From: Strigamia acuminata
Taxonomy: Eukaryota > Arthropoda > Chilopoda > Geophilomorpha > Linotaeniidae
DNA: 64,000 bases
Assembly: GCA_949358305.1 (NCBI GenBank)
Contig: OX442316.1
Span: forward strand, 11,842,001 to 11,906,000
Direction of reading: 5' to 3'
Positions 23,125 through 34,600 of the stretch are shown here, one piece after another. The position numbers and the translations under genes were made by a program. The first letter of the stretch is position 1, and the number at the start of each line of letters is the position of its first letter. The notes under the pieces were generated by a model. The model saw only the letters and a list, made by a program, of their open reading frames with translations, had not been told where the DNA came from and did no database searches.

Positions 23125-23197
23125 TCAAAAACTTGATTATAGTATCGGTTTTTAACTCGTTCAAAGTTAAAAACCGATTCTGTAATCAAGTTTTTGA
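23125..23197. other. Long hairpin, 33-bp stem and 7-base loop
   Basis: Positions 23125-23157 and 23165-23197 are reverse complements at 30 or so of 33 positions with a 7-base loop (23158-23164). The arm begins TCAAAAACTTGATTA. The size resembles a microRNA-type or foldback hairpin. It lies inside the 22463-23752 element, so it is probably transposon-derived. Confidence 0.65.
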
Positions 23198-23795
23198 AAT
23201 CGGATTTTGGCAATTTGGAATTGCACGTGCCTAATTTTTTTGTTATTAGCTGTTCTTTCCTATTTTTTTGGTAATTTTTGATGATTTTCTGTTATTTTCG
23301 GTAATTTTTTGTTGTTATTTGGTGGTACTATTGGTTATTTTGGTAATTTTCGGCTATTTTTATTTTTTTTAATTTTTTTTAAAATTTTTGGTTGCTGGTA
23401 TTTTTGATTATTTGCTGTGATTTTTTGTTATTTGCTGTGATTTTTTGTTATTTGCTGTAATTTTCTATTTTTCTGGTAATTTTCACTAAAAAACATGCTG
23501 AAATCGCAAATTGGTGCTGGAATTCCCGTGCTTGTTTGTCGTCGATGACGTAAAAATAATGCCGCCTAGTGGCGGTATGTATAAACTTTGGAAAATCGTA
23601 ATGGCGGAACAATTACTGTTCGGTTCGAATTTAAACAGCGGTTTTAAACAATACCACGTAAGTTTGTCAACTAAAGTGGGTACATAACCTTTTTTTAGGC
23701 TATTTCAAACACTTGAGAGAAAATTTTCATTTCTCTTCCCATGACCTTTAAGTTAGCACTTTAAATATATTGTTTAAAATGCTGTTTACCATATT

Positions 23796-23905
23796 TTACC
23801 GATTAACAGCCGCACTCGAATAGTAACCGCGCCTCGGAGAGACGGTTTGAAATAAGAGCCGCACTCAAGTAGTAGCCGCGGCTGTTATTCGAGGGCGGCT
23901 ACAAA
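23796..23905. repeat. AGCCGCGGCT family, copy 2
   Basis: ATTTTACCGATTAACAGCCGC at the left and GTAGCCGCGGCTGTTATTC at the right resemble the ends of the foldback repeats at 12951-13036 and 37256-37650. The interior repeats CGCACTCRARTAGTARCCGC twice. Confidence 0.5.
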
Positions 23906-24693
23906 TCAAGGTTATTGTATTTTTTAGCCATATGGGTAGTGATAACATTCTGCATGCCAGTTCGGAGAATTGAGACATTTTAACACATTACTGTCAAAAA
24001 TTTCATACAAAAAACAAAATATCCCAATTTAAATTATCGCTTGGCACCTGTGGTACTTGCTATTTATCATTCCCCACTCCATCTTGTACCTAGCACACCA
24101 ACCGGGAGATAAAGTTCACTACGCATCATCTAATTTCCTGAATTAAAAAATGCTTGTTTTCCAGCAAAGTACTTGAAATTCCATCCAGAGATTAAATTTG
24201 GGAGGTTAATAATCAATTCTCCCTTGCTTCCCTCCTCATAAATCCTCAATTTTTTCCCCAAATAAAACAAATCGTAAATTTAATTACAACTTTTGCTGAG
24301 CTGTTTATGCATATTAACGCGATAATCAGCTTATCTATTGGGTTGATGGTTTTCATCAATCCTTCCCCTACATCCCGCAAGAGACATCTTGCGTTCCCCG
24401 CATAGGCATATCTAAGTCCTCGCCCGTTTCCCAACCCCGTACGTGAATTTACGAGTCCTCCGAGGGTAATCGCCAAGAGGCAGTACACGCCGTTCCTCCT
24501 CTAATTGGATTAGCTTTCGATTGGTCGATTAATGCAGGTTGGTTCTCCCCAAGGTGCGCGCCAATATCAGTAACCCTTTCCCATTCAAACAGGACCAAAG
24601 CATTTGATCCGGGTCAGATTTGTTCAATTGCGAACTCGAATCAAAGTCAAATGAAGAAGGAAACGCGGAATTACCAACAACACTACAACATAC

Positions 24694-24873
24694 CTGTAAC
24701 GGTGAGAGTCGTTTCTCCACGGTCGTTACCGGCTTCGTTACTCACATCGCACACGTACGTTCCACTGTCTGAAGTCTGAGCTCGATGGATTATGAGGGCA
24801 CCGCTGGTTTGTTGGACTCGTTCTCCAATGTGTAGAGGAAACAACTGGCGTTTGTTCAGTTTTGCAAACCATC
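24694..24873 (-). CDS. Dscam: Dscam exon encoding second half of Ig3 (Ig3b)
   Basis: This exon completes Ig3. It starts after GCTACAG (AG at 24875-24874) and ends at a GTATGT donor (24693-24688). It is 180 bp, entering in phase 2 and leaving in phase 1, which exactly complements Ig3a. Motifs are WFAKLNKRQLFPLHIGERVQ, then QTSGALIIHRAQTSDSGTY, then VCDVSNEAGNDRGETTLTVT. (R/E)WYK-type start, RV.Q.SG.LII..A...DSG.Y.C and ET.LTVT match the constitutive sequence that follows exon 6 in Drosophila Dscam1. The end joins Ig4 as LTVT-A-SLTVS. The intron upstream is 4.2 kb and the one downstream 9.1 kb. Confidence 0.93.
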
Positions 24874-27597
24874 TGTAGCGACAAAGAAACAGCACGATTT
24901 CAATTTTCTGCGCTTAATTTGCACACAAACGCAAGTACGCAACCAACACAGGTGCATTTCAGCATTTGTGTGTTAAAAAGATGAAGTCAAAGAGCAATTC
25001 ATTTAAGAAAAATGTATTTAATTAAAATATTTCTTAATTTTTCTAATTGACGCACAAAAATCTTAATTTGGGCGCTCGCGAGTGAAGAATCAGAGCTAAA
25101 CAACTTTTAATTTCCTGTGGATTGCAATCTCGGATCTCGGATGAAGCCCTTGCTAACTCACTGAACTTATTCCAACTGGCACAAAAATTAACGGACAAAT
25201 GCGTGATTTCTGGATGCTATAGTTCCCTCGCGAGCAATTTTCTAACACTTTTATGCCGAGTAGCTGATGACCGAAGGCGAGAAATCTCATTTGGCCAGCC
25301 AATCTCAGCCACGTCTTTTTCTCCCCTTATTCTTGTCATAAACTTAATGAATATTTACCATTATATTGTTAAATTAAATTTTTATTGCTCGCTGTAGCTA
25401 AGAAAAAGCCAGGTTAAAATTGTTGCTATAATTGTTGCTCACTGTTTCCCTCCTAAGTCCTAATTTGTTTGTGCGGCTCGATCTTGTGTTGTGCCATCAC
25501 TAAATATTGTTGTTTGGCATCGAGTCGTCGTAACTAACAACCCAAAGACATGAAAGCCCATAGAAAAACCATTAGCTACTGTGCATGTAATGTATGGGTG
25601 TTTGTTGCACAGGCAATTACTAATAAAAATAAATATAAAAACGAGAGAAATAATGCAATATTTTTATGCCGTTTCCAAAGTATACATGCCCAGTCGTTGT
25701 CACGACTTATTCCAACCACTCTAAGTGGTTTAAATTGCACGAACGAAGCCGAAATTAATATTTAAAATTGTGATCACAAAGCAGATTCTTAACGTCTTGT
25801 CCGAAAATTAAAAATCAATTTTAATAAAACTAAAATATTCACATATTCACAACCCAACAACAATCTTTTCCATTTAGATAACACAGAATAACGAAACAGG
25901 CTTTTAAGACCGAATTAATTCGAGAAAAAACTGCACAATTAACACTAAATTCAACCAAAAACATTTCATCATCCATCAGATCAGCTTGAATTGAATAAAC
26001 AAGCAATTCCTATTGTCCGTTTTTTTTGTTCGTGTTTGTTTTCCAACTACTTCCAGATACACTTTTGAGCAAAAACTTTTCTAAGCCAATAGAAAAAGGC
26101 ACTCTGAAAGAGATCCTGCAACAACTTCTCTTCAGTTTCCGGCTTGTTTACCATGGTCAGTAGGGAGCCGACCGGTCATAGCAATAAAGACGCCGCCCCC
26201 TAATGAGATTTCTGCCACAACCGTCACCGCCCGTTGCCATAGAGCCGTTGTCATGACGACATATCGATGGACATTGCTGTGCAATCGATACATGAGGGGA
26301 CCTCGGATTGCTGCTGTTCATGTTCAGCCCTCAGCCTCCTTTAGGTACGAGTAAAATGGTAAATGGAATTGCAACGAATGAAATTGGTGGGGCGGCGGAA
26401 ATCGAAAACATGATTTCAGTGTTAGATATCTTAGTCTTGCCATTCCGCCGCCTTTTTCTAATTTCTTGAGCACAATAAGAACGACCTCAAAACTTTTTTC
26501 CTTTTTCCTTCTTTTTTTTTTTTTACTTTTTAGTCCGCTGATGGATCGCCTCTTCACGCACCATTAAGCAGCGGTTGCGCAACGAGATAACGGGCAAACC
26601 GGAAGCGCATTAAAACATTTTATTTTGATGTGCAGGAAGTCGAGAAACTACGCTGTGTCCACTCGGAACAAAAGATGCATGCCCTTAAAAGACCAATACC
26701 CAGCGTGCACTTGACACGAGCTGAAGCTAAATCCGGGCGACAGAAAACAAATTTGATTTCAACTCGTGTCCACTTCACCTTAAAGCTGACCTGTTTAAAT
26801 CTAATCAGACAGGCCTATTTCCATACCAACCTCCACTTAACCTATTAGCAGAGCTTTGTTTATGTAACTTACCGTAAGTGATGTTCAATTAATTACCACG
26901 TATAAACAACTAATTCCCCAGCAAAACGTGGAAATAAATTCCCATCTTGTGGAATTAAAATCCTTATCTCTGATCAATTGTAAACCAACTTCACATTCTT
27001 TAAATTGTTGTCAGGACGAAATTGACGTGCAACAAAACTAGAAAATGACTGCACGCGTGCAGGGCGAGCGACCGTGTCATTTATTTTCCACACATACTGT
27101 CGTTGTTGTGTATATTTTCGACCTGTCAAGACCAGATAGCCCCAAGACCAGACAGATGGACCCCAAACCTTTTCAATTAAGCGCAATGCTAATGACTTCC
27201 TCTAAACCGAACACTGAACTCGCGGTTGTGATCCTATTGATGAAATGCACTCCTCCAAATCGGACGTCATTAGTTAATAATCTTGAGGATATTGTTCAGC
27301 CAGCAACGAGAGACTGAGGGTAAGAGGTTATACATAGGGGAGACACAGTAAACTAAACAAAATTGGCACCGCCCTAGTGGCACCAGACTACAAGAATAAT
27401 AAACATTATCCCAACAATTTTCAATTGCATTCAATCACTATTATTTAGAACGAAAAAAAAAGCAATTTCATGTACTTCCGGAAATTTTCACAATTTCGCA
27501 AAGTCGTCAAGCGCGTGTTCGTTGTAAACCAACAATGCGACAGTTTGGGCCCATCCCATGTCCGGTCTTGAAGGAGATCGCTCTGTTTTTGTTTTGA

Positions 27598-27682
27598 AAG
27601 CTTAAGACAAACTCTGTACTTTACGACAACTAGCTCTTGAGCCCCAAATCTATATACGAACAAAAGAGTTTGTCTTAAGCTT
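27598..27682. repeat. Perfect 18-bp inverted repeat
   Basis: AAGCTTAAGACAAACTCT at 27598-27615 is the exact reverse complement of 27665-27682, separated by 49 bases. This could be the ends of a very small element or a hairpin in the Dscam pre-mRNA. Confidence 0.7.
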
Positions 27683-27711
27683 CTCTAAACAAGAGTGTAG
27701 ATTAAATGTCT

Positions 27712-27775
27712 GCTGCAATTCCAGGTGAAAATCTTTAAAAGTTGATGCAATTTCAGGTAAAAAGCTTTAAAAACT
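27712..27775. repeat. 32-bp direct repeat, two units
   Basis: Two adjacent units resembling GCTGCAATTCCAGGTGAAAA followed by CTTTAAAA. A third partial unit (TGCTGCATT) follows. No function is suggested. Confidence 0.55.
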
Positions 27776-29031
27776 GCTGCATTATTTTTTTTCAAAAAAA
27801 ATTTAAACTTTCCGCAGCAATTTCACCCGCCATTGTTGTTGATAAATCAATAGATCGATTCGATCCAATTTTTTTTCATCTTCTCCATGTTTCATTGTTG
27901 TTTTATTGTGTTCCGGAGAAAAACCAGACCAATTAAAGCTTGATTTATTTGTTTTATTCTTTTGTGTTGATTTTGATGTTATTTATTAATGTCTTGCTTG
28001 GTTGACGTACGAACCAGAGCAACTTAAAACAAACACCAAAGTTCAGTTTAAAATCTTGTTTCGTGTTAGTCCTAAAAGTTTAAAGCCTAGCCATTTTCCC
28101 TCTCCACATTTCTTCAGTTTGTAAACTGTTGTTTTAAAGATTCAACCCCTCAAACTACAATCATTTACCCTCCCATCCAATGCCCCGCTGTGAACACGTC
28201 CTCATTAAGTAGCTGCATAACATTCCACACATGTACACAAAGGGAAAACCTTTAAAAAAGTTGACCAGCTTCACAAATTTTACAAGTGTGCTTTTAAACC
28301 CATGTAAATTCTTAAGGCCAGCATCTTTATGGTTAAATTAAATTTAACAGGCACATCCCAACGGAATATTACCACAGTAGGATTTAATTAAAATTTAACA
28401 ATTCACTTGGTTAGAGAGAGCGACGACCAACTGTCTTTCTCTGAATACATCACTTTTCGCAATGACCCCATCGCACCCCTTTATTTACTCAAAAATTAGC
28501 TCCGTTTATTTTATTACATTATACATTTCGCAGAATTGCCTGCGTTGGTCAGTCAATGTTAGGCTTGCGATAATTACATTACATGTTCTTCAGCAAACAA
28601 GCCAAAGAAAAAAAAAGTGCAGTTTAGGTTCCATCAGTGACACTGAGGTCATTCATCCTAATTACTGTCTTATTAAGTTATTGCCGCCATAATCATAAAT
28701 CATCAATGCAGCCCCTATATTTTTGTCTCGGCTCCCATTAGGGACCGCTCTGGATTCAATTAAAATCAAGCCAAGCTCTTCAGCCTTTATTTATGCACTA
28801 CTACCGGAAGTGGCAAACTGATCTGTTGATCAAGTCGTCTAGTCTTAGTCATTACCCATGGGGTGATGACTTGTAGGGGATAAATTAAATAAAACTAGGG
28901 GGCTTGTCGACATTTCCCTACCAGCACTCTTCAAGTGCTACTTCATCATCCCCCTTTTCATTTATTTCAATCATTTTCTCTCTCCACCCCTCCAAAATCC
29001 ATACATCTCATTTTCTGTCCCCTCCTCCATG

Positions 29032-29057
29032 TTTTTTTTTTTTTTTTTTTTTTTTTT
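29032..29057. repeat. T26 homopolymer
   Basis: An uninterrupted run of 26 T on the plus strand, which becomes A26 in the Dscam transcript about 20 bases beyond the donor of Ig3a. Confidence 0.9.
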
Positions 29058-29077
29058 GTTACAGGTGAGTTACTTAC

Positions 29078-29195
29078 TCTGCTTTGGGAGCTGAATGCCC
29101 CTGAGCTACACAGGGCAAGATGACAGTTTCGCCTTCAGTCACGTGCACCGCAGTCATGATGTCCGTGATTTTGGGTGGGACACTCCCTTGGGGTT
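29078..29195 (-). CDS. Dscam: Dscam exon encoding first half of Ig3 (Ig3a)
   Basis: This is a short exon of 118 bp between TTTTGTCAG (AG at 29197-29196) and a consensus GTAAGT donor (29077-29072). The frame enters in phase 1 and leaves in phase 2, unlike its neighbours. It reads EPQGSVPPKITDIMTAVHV, then TEGETVILPCVAQGHSAPKA. The cysteine in LPCVAQG is the first Ig cysteine of domain 3, and EP.(G/S)S.PPK plus PC.AQG match the Drosophila Dscam1 exon-6 cassette position. The following exon supplies the last base of a glutamate codon and the core tryptophan (WFAKL). Only one copy was found, whereas exon 6 is the largest array in many insects. Just beyond the donor the transcript runs into an A26 tract (a T26 run at 29032-29057 on the plus strand). 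Confidence 0.9.
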
Positions 29196-31262
29196 CTGAC
29201 AAAAGAGAGTGAAACGTGACATGAACAAGAGTACAAGACAGAATGGAATAAATAAAAGATTGTTCAATTTCAGCATTGGAAAAAATTATTTATTAATTTT
29301 GATAATTCGTTTGTATTCATTCGTAGAAATAAACAAGATGATGACTATCATTTGCATCTTTTTAATTACACGTCTGCACGAGCTGTTTCCATGGTTATGA
29401 CGAAGAAAGGAGCGAGGGGGGAAAGATGGATAGTGTGAGACAAACACAAACAAAATATCAAGGAGAAGGAGGAGGCCGGGGGAGTTAAAAAGCACAATCT
29501 CGACAAGTTAGTCAACGTTTCCAGGAAATAGTACTTGAGTGAATCCTTTAAACAGTCAACAACATCTAGCGGCGAGGAAATTATAAAAATGAAAAATTAA
29601 ATCTAAAATAGTACGAGGTATACGTCCCGTTTTCGTCGCCACAGGAAACAGCTAAAGTAAAGAATAAATTTTTTTAAAAAAAAAAAAAAATCCCCCTGTG
29701 CAAAACATGGAAAAGCGATTATGTAAGGTCGTTGAGTCTTGCTGTGCAAAAAAGAAAGAAAAAAAACATCACAAATTGCAAATGTCAAGAAATAAAGCAA
29801 AAGTTAATTTAAAATTTCACATATCAAAGTTTTTTAGAATAAAATATTCACTGCTTGTGCTTATCTCAAGGGTTTTACTGCACTTAGGAAGAAATATTAA
29901 ATAATTTAGTTTATAACAAAGATGTCAAAAATGTTATGAATTATACAACTGATAAGTGCAGACCTTGCAGGTGTTAACAGTGTATAAGTAACTCGAAAGA
30001 TCAGGAAATTTATAGCTAAAAAACAAGAAAAATGCGTTACAAGCATGTAATCCCAGAAGGTTCAAAAAAACATTAGACGCGTTCAAAGTTTCGGTTTTTA
30101 TGGTTTTTACCGTTTCTATAAATGGAATGGTACCTACCAAACAGCCAAAAACCATCACCAAAAAACGCAAAAACCAAAAACACGACTGGAGTGGTTTATG
30201 AATCAGTTTATGCCGGAATTTGATTTTTACAACTAAATTCAAAATGGCCGCCTCGAACGTTAGATCGACAGATCAAACTTTCAAGTGTCATAAACACAAA
30301 CATCCATCGCCCAAAATGTGAGTAAATACTAAATTATGTTTAAATAAGGGGGCCACAACCACAATTTATTGGTTAAATGAAAGATATGAAATTTTTATGC
30401 ACCACATACTCGCACGATCGCGACGATACAACAAACCGACGTAAAAACGAACACATTCACTAGCTGCATTCAGAAACTAAAATATTTTGTGTTTTGCTTC
30501 AATTTTAAACCAAAAATGACATCATTACCTGTTTAAACCCATGTTAAAACTTAAAATACACCTAAACTAAAATTGTTATTTTTATTTTTGAATGAAGCTA
30601 GTGTTAGGCACGTTTTTGCGTACTACGTATTTTGGCTGTTTCTATAAACGACACAAACTGAAACTTATTTGAACGCACCTATTGAAATTATATTGCAATA
30701 CCGGTACATTGGGTTTTTGCGAAAATGTAATTCACAATACATTTTTGCATGCTATTGATTTGCAAATGATAATACATGTTTAAACCAGTTGGTTTTTTTC
30801 TTTATTGGTTGCGAGAAATATAAAAATGTTTAAATTTTTCAACATTAAATTCTAAATTTTCTAATTTTCTTACAATAAAAATTAATTTTCAGTCGTTGAA
30901 ATAAATTTTTACCGAGTTACTCACACGTGGTAATAGATATCACCTTTAACACTAAATGAAAATGGCTTAATAGAATGTAAACTAATGTTGGCGGCTGCTA
31001 ACTAGCATTCCCGTTGCAAAAGGAAATTGATATTATTATGCATACCCAGTTGCACATCATTTCGATACTAATTTCATATAATTATTCCAAACCGGGAGCC
31101 TGCTTTATCTTTTGGACAAATTACAAAATCAATTTTTATATGCTCAGTCATTCACTGTACATAAACCTCAAAGCCTGTCATACTTCATTGGAAAAAAAAA
31201 TATTAAAAAAAAAAAGCAAGATAACAAAAATTCCATTAGGTAACACAAAATCACTCACTCAC
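29196..31262. other. Intron between Ig2b and Ig3a
   Basis: This 2.1-kb intron has no exon recognised. It contains an inverted-repeat element about 30075-30700 and, inside it, the ACTAGCTGCATTCA module at 30458-30605. An imperfect X-box-like palindrome (GTTTCCATGGTTAT) lies at 29385-29398. Confidence 0.55.
30075..30700. mobile_element. Probable inverted-repeat element with nested module
   Basis: The left end (TAGACGCGTTCAAAGTTTC, then CGTTTCTATAAA) resembles the reverse complement of the right end (TAGGTGCGTTCAAATAAGTTTC, spanning 30650-30695). Inside, 30458-30605 has its own ends ACTAGCTGCATTCA and TGAATGAAGCTAGT, and its first 75 bases match 17057-17131 in reverse. No coding capacity is seen. 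Boundaries are approximate. Confidence 0.5.
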
Positions 31263-31412
31263 CTCGAACATAAAGTCGTCCGGAAGCACTAGAGAAATGA
31301 GTTTCACCTGTAAGACTGTGTTTCACGTGGCATCTATAACTCGAGCCACTGTCTTCCATTTCCACATCTCGCACGTGCAACTCCCCAGACGGCAACACTG
31401 CGTATTTGCCAT
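31263..31412 (-). CDS. Dscam: Dscam exon encoding second half of Ig2 (Ig2b)
   Basis: This exon completes Ig2. It begins after TTTCAG (AG at 31414-31413) with AT GGC AAA, making a split aspartate codon with Ig2a, and ends CGA-G before GTGAGT (31262 downward). It is 150 bp, phase 1 to phase 1. Readable motifs are DGKYAVLPSGELHVRDVEME, then DSGSSYRCHVKHSLTGETHF with the second Ig cysteine, then SSASGRLYVR. LPSGELH.RDV, YRC..KH.LTGET and GRLYV are characteristic of Dscam Ig2 after the exon 4/exon 5 boundary in Drosophila. The end joins Ig3a through a split glutamate codon to give LYVR-EPQGS. Confidence 0.93.
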
Positions 31413-31485
31413 CTGAAACATTAACAATTTAAAATAAATATTTTTTTGAAAATAAAAATAAATAAATAAACCATTTTTTCCTTAC

Positions 31486-31647
31486 CCATAATGCTTGTGG
31501 GCTCTATGATGAGTACTTCGTCTCTCAACCACATGGTTACGCGCACGTGCTCCTCTAAAAATGATGGCACGTGACATTTAAGGACCGCTGTTGTCTTGAC
31601 GATGGCATAAACATCGTACACTTGGATGTCGAAGGGCTGAGGAACCA
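31486..31647 (-). CDS. Dscam: Dscam exon encoding first half of Ig2 (Ig2a)
   Basis: This exon supplies the N-terminal half of Ig2. It follows an acceptor TTTTTAG (AG at 31649-31648) and ends ATGG before GTAAGG (31485-31481); it is 162 bp, phase 1 to phase 1. Spliced to Ig1, the split codon gives valine, so the junction reads HVRA-VVPQPF. Motifs are VYDVYAIVKTTAVLKCHVPSF, with the first Ig cysteine, then VRVTMWLRDE with the core tryptophan. The order AVLKC.(I/V)PSF matches Drosophila Dscam1 exon 4, which in insects and crustaceans exists as a mutually exclusive array. I found only this copy between 31412 and 39006. The intron to Ig2b is only 73 bp (31413-31485), far shorter than any other intron in the gene. 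Confidence 0.93.
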
Positions 31648-34600
31648 CTAAAAATAAATAAATAAATAAATAGATTTATAAATAAATGTATTCAAAGATC
31701 TATAAAATGTTGCACTCGTATCTTCGATACCGAAAAAGACAAATCCTTAAAACGTCTTACGTTTATTTATTTATTTTAAATTATTTTTTATAAAATTGTA
31801 TAGGATTACTTTAGAAAATAAATTATGAGAAGGGGAAGATATTTTGTTTACACAGCAAGTCTTGTTTATTGAGTTGGAGAAATGTAGAGTTCAAAACATT
31901 TGCATGAGTCAGTCGTCATGGAAACTAAAAGCTTGTTTCAACATTAAAAATGGATCCATCAAAAATAAATAGTAAATTTCTAAAATAAATATTGGTGTTT
32001 TTTTTAAAAAATGCAGGGAAGATTGAACGCCGTAAATTAAAAAAAAAGTAGCGAATTTATTTATTCTTTGGCTTGTGCAAATTATAATTTAAAAAAAAAG
32101 TAAATACATGACACACCAAAGCTTAGAGATTTCAGCATTTTTAACCAAAAATTTAAAGACAAAACAAAAATTTCACTCAAACTGTGAAAATTGGCATAAA
32201 TTATTAATATGTCGCGGTTTTCAATAATAAAAAATTGACTTTTATTCTTGACAAACTCATTATTTTATAGTATAAAAAGCTCCACGGAATAAAAAATAAA
32301 TAAAAAAATGATAAAAAGAGCGTCATAAATAATAATAAGAAAATCCAGCGTCGTCAGTAAAAGACGTGGAAAGAAAAAAAAATGAAGATGTAGATTCTTA
32401 GATGAAAGGAAAAATTAGAAAATTACAAATTCGATCTGTTGTCACAGTGTGCTCGTAATTTGGAATAAACCCAATTAACAGGATAAAACTTTACTCCATA
32501 GATAAAAGCGAGAACAGAAGAAGAAAAAAAATTTCCCTTAAGAGATTACATTTTGAAGAAAAAACGACGATAAAAAAAAATATTTTAAACTCATTATAAA
32601 GAAATAAAAAAGCAGATCATGCACAAATCTTCATTGGCAAGTTTTAGTTCCGATTCCGTAACAAAGTCATGACAACACAAACAATTAAGTAAAATAAGCC
32701 TCCAAAAACTTGATATTTTCACCAAAAAAAATTTCATAAATTTTTTTTTTTTAACTTTAATTAAACCCAAAATAGAATTTTCTTTTCACCGCTGATTAGT
32801 CCAATTAAAATGCAATCCAAACTTTTGCCCGCCATTTTTCCACTTTTTTCCAACCCAAAAAATAATATTTTAATAAAAAAAAAAATCATTTCAACCAAAA
32901 TAAATTTCGGTATTAGCAAACTTTCAACTTATATTCAAGGAACTGTCAAAAAATGAAGATAAATTATGTCAGCTTCAATGGAGAAAGCGAAAATAGGGAC
33001 GTGGAAAGCGGAAAAAAAATAAAGTAGGGTGAGGGGAAAAAAGGGGATGAGTTGGAGAGGCAATATAGGAAAGCAGTACGGTATTTCCTTCACAAAACAG
33101 CTTGCAAAATGCAATAGGCACAGCAGCTTATCGACCTGTGTGACGTCATGTTTCTAGCTGAGTTAATTAAACGAGTTGGCAAGCGACTAATTGGAGCGGC
33201 ATAGCAACAGCAGGAGATTCGAGCGTCCCTTGTAAAAGACAAGAGAGTCAAAGAGAGAACACGGAAAAAGAAAAGAAAGAAAAAATGCTGATTTCATTGA
33301 TGGTTTTGCGTGCAAATAGAATTTGCTTGCCTTTCAAGTCTGTTAGCAAACTGATCATGTTAAAAGTTTTCTTTGGGGAAAAGGAACAAGGTGGCGCCCG
33401 TTTATGTTGCACCTTCAATTGAATTTCCGCACGACACCTGGCGTTCACCTCTCTTGTTTATTTGCATTTCAATCTTGATTTCACCCCTTTTATGTCGTGT
33501 TTCGGGTAAATAACTTCTACAAAACACACGCACCTACAAAACTACTTGTTTATGTTCAATTTATTTCCCACCTTTGGATCCTTAACTGAATAAATTTGGT
33601 GTAAAAAAGAAAGGAAAAAAAATGAAATAAAATGGTTGAATTTAGAAATGTGTTAGATTAGTTGAGAAAATTCAAAATCGATTTATTTTGCATCTCTCTC
33701 GCTCTTTCTTCGTGCAAAAAAAAAATAAAAAAATTATAAAAAAAAAATAAAAAAGGAATTTCTTTTTACCACTTTGCAAGCTTGCATTGGATGTAATTTT
33801 AATTTCATTTCTTTTGCAACGTGTTATTCCGCCAAGAATCTATTCACCCCATTTTCTCTTCCCTACTCCGATATTAAAAATAAAATTAGCAAGCATGCCG
33901 TCACGAACGTCACACAACCCGCTGCTGCTTATTCAATTTTCCAAACGCGTGCATCCAAAACCACCGTTCTGCTGATCTATTGCTACAAAATGCCCGCTTT
34001 TTCAGCTTCCGACGTTTACTTTGCCATTTTACATTCTTTTCTCAACAAAAGTGAAATGAAAAAGTCAATTTTTATTTCATGTTCCCAAAATAATCTCTTA
34101 ACCAGATAAAGGGATAAACGAACCATTTTTATTAATAATAGACACGATTGGTTAATTGAGTTAATTCGTGCTAACAATTTTTAATCAATAATCACAAATT
34201 TGCGACTACTGGACCGGAATTTAAAGGTTAAAACGCCATCAATTCACTTTAATTGATAAAATTTCCTCAAGTTTCTTAAGAAATCTCAGCGCAACAAATC
34301 ATTAATTTAAATCAGCAGCTTTTAATTAATTCGAGAAACAACAATCAATATTTCTCCATTTCCTGTTTCCTCTCACTAATTTGATAATTAAGATTTCATT
34401 CCATCCATTGCCACTGTCAAATATCGCATTTTCCCCCCCAACACTTTCATTTATATTACCATTATTACCACTGCGACAAGAATCATTATGACATTCGCCT
34501 TGTCATCACCAAATCCAATCCCAACGGCAAAGATTGTTGACAGACTTCTTCCCTCGCATTTCCCCTCGAACACATCATCATCATCTCATCAAGCCGCAAG

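Larger units (their letters stand above)
22463..23752. mobile_element. 1.3-kb element with about 90-bp inverted termini, nested in a repeat
   Basis: Positions 22463-22553 and 23662-23752 are reverse complements over about 90 bases with only a few differences. Both read outward-in TTAAAGGTCATGGGAAGAGA, then AATGAAAATTTTCTCTCAAG, then a GGTTATGTACCCACTTT block. There is no transposase-like frame inside. The interior contains a palindromic array, a 33-bp-stem hairpin and T-rich short tandem repeats. Target-site duplication could not be defined. Confidence 0.7.
22385..23800. repeat. Dispersed repeat, AGACTAAATCGG family, copy 3 (interrupted)
   Basis: The left block (GTTGTTTAAATATC, then CAGACTAAATCGGC at 22438) and the right block (TATTGTTTAAAATGCTGTT near 23768) match the two ends of copies 1 and 2. 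Instead of a few hundred bases between them, a 1.3-kb inverted-repeat element lies inside. Confidence 0.55.
15598..24693. other. Intron between Ig3b and Ig4
   Basis: This 9.1-kb intron contains no Ig exon that I can recognise. It carries dispersed repeats (16855-17185; 22385-23800), a nested inverted-repeat element (22463-23752), a palindromic array (22888-23076) and a long hairpin (23125-23197). Stretches around 19040-19280 and 21050-21870 are richer in G+C and free of long A/T runs; their open frames have no recognised domains. Confidence 0.6.
24874..29077. other. Intron between Ig3a and Ig3b
   Basis: This 4.2-kb intron has no second Ig3a-like cassette that I can recognise. It contains a perfect 18-bp inverted repeat (27598-27682), a 32-bp direct repeat (27712-27775) and an X-box-like palindrome (26247-26260). 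Confidence 0.55.

Noticed and set aside
29032-29069. T26-GTTACAG|GTGAGT on the plus strand, a perfect-looking acceptor-donor
   Set aside because: It lies on the strand opposite the only gene here; the T run is probably a microsatellite beside the Ig3a donor.
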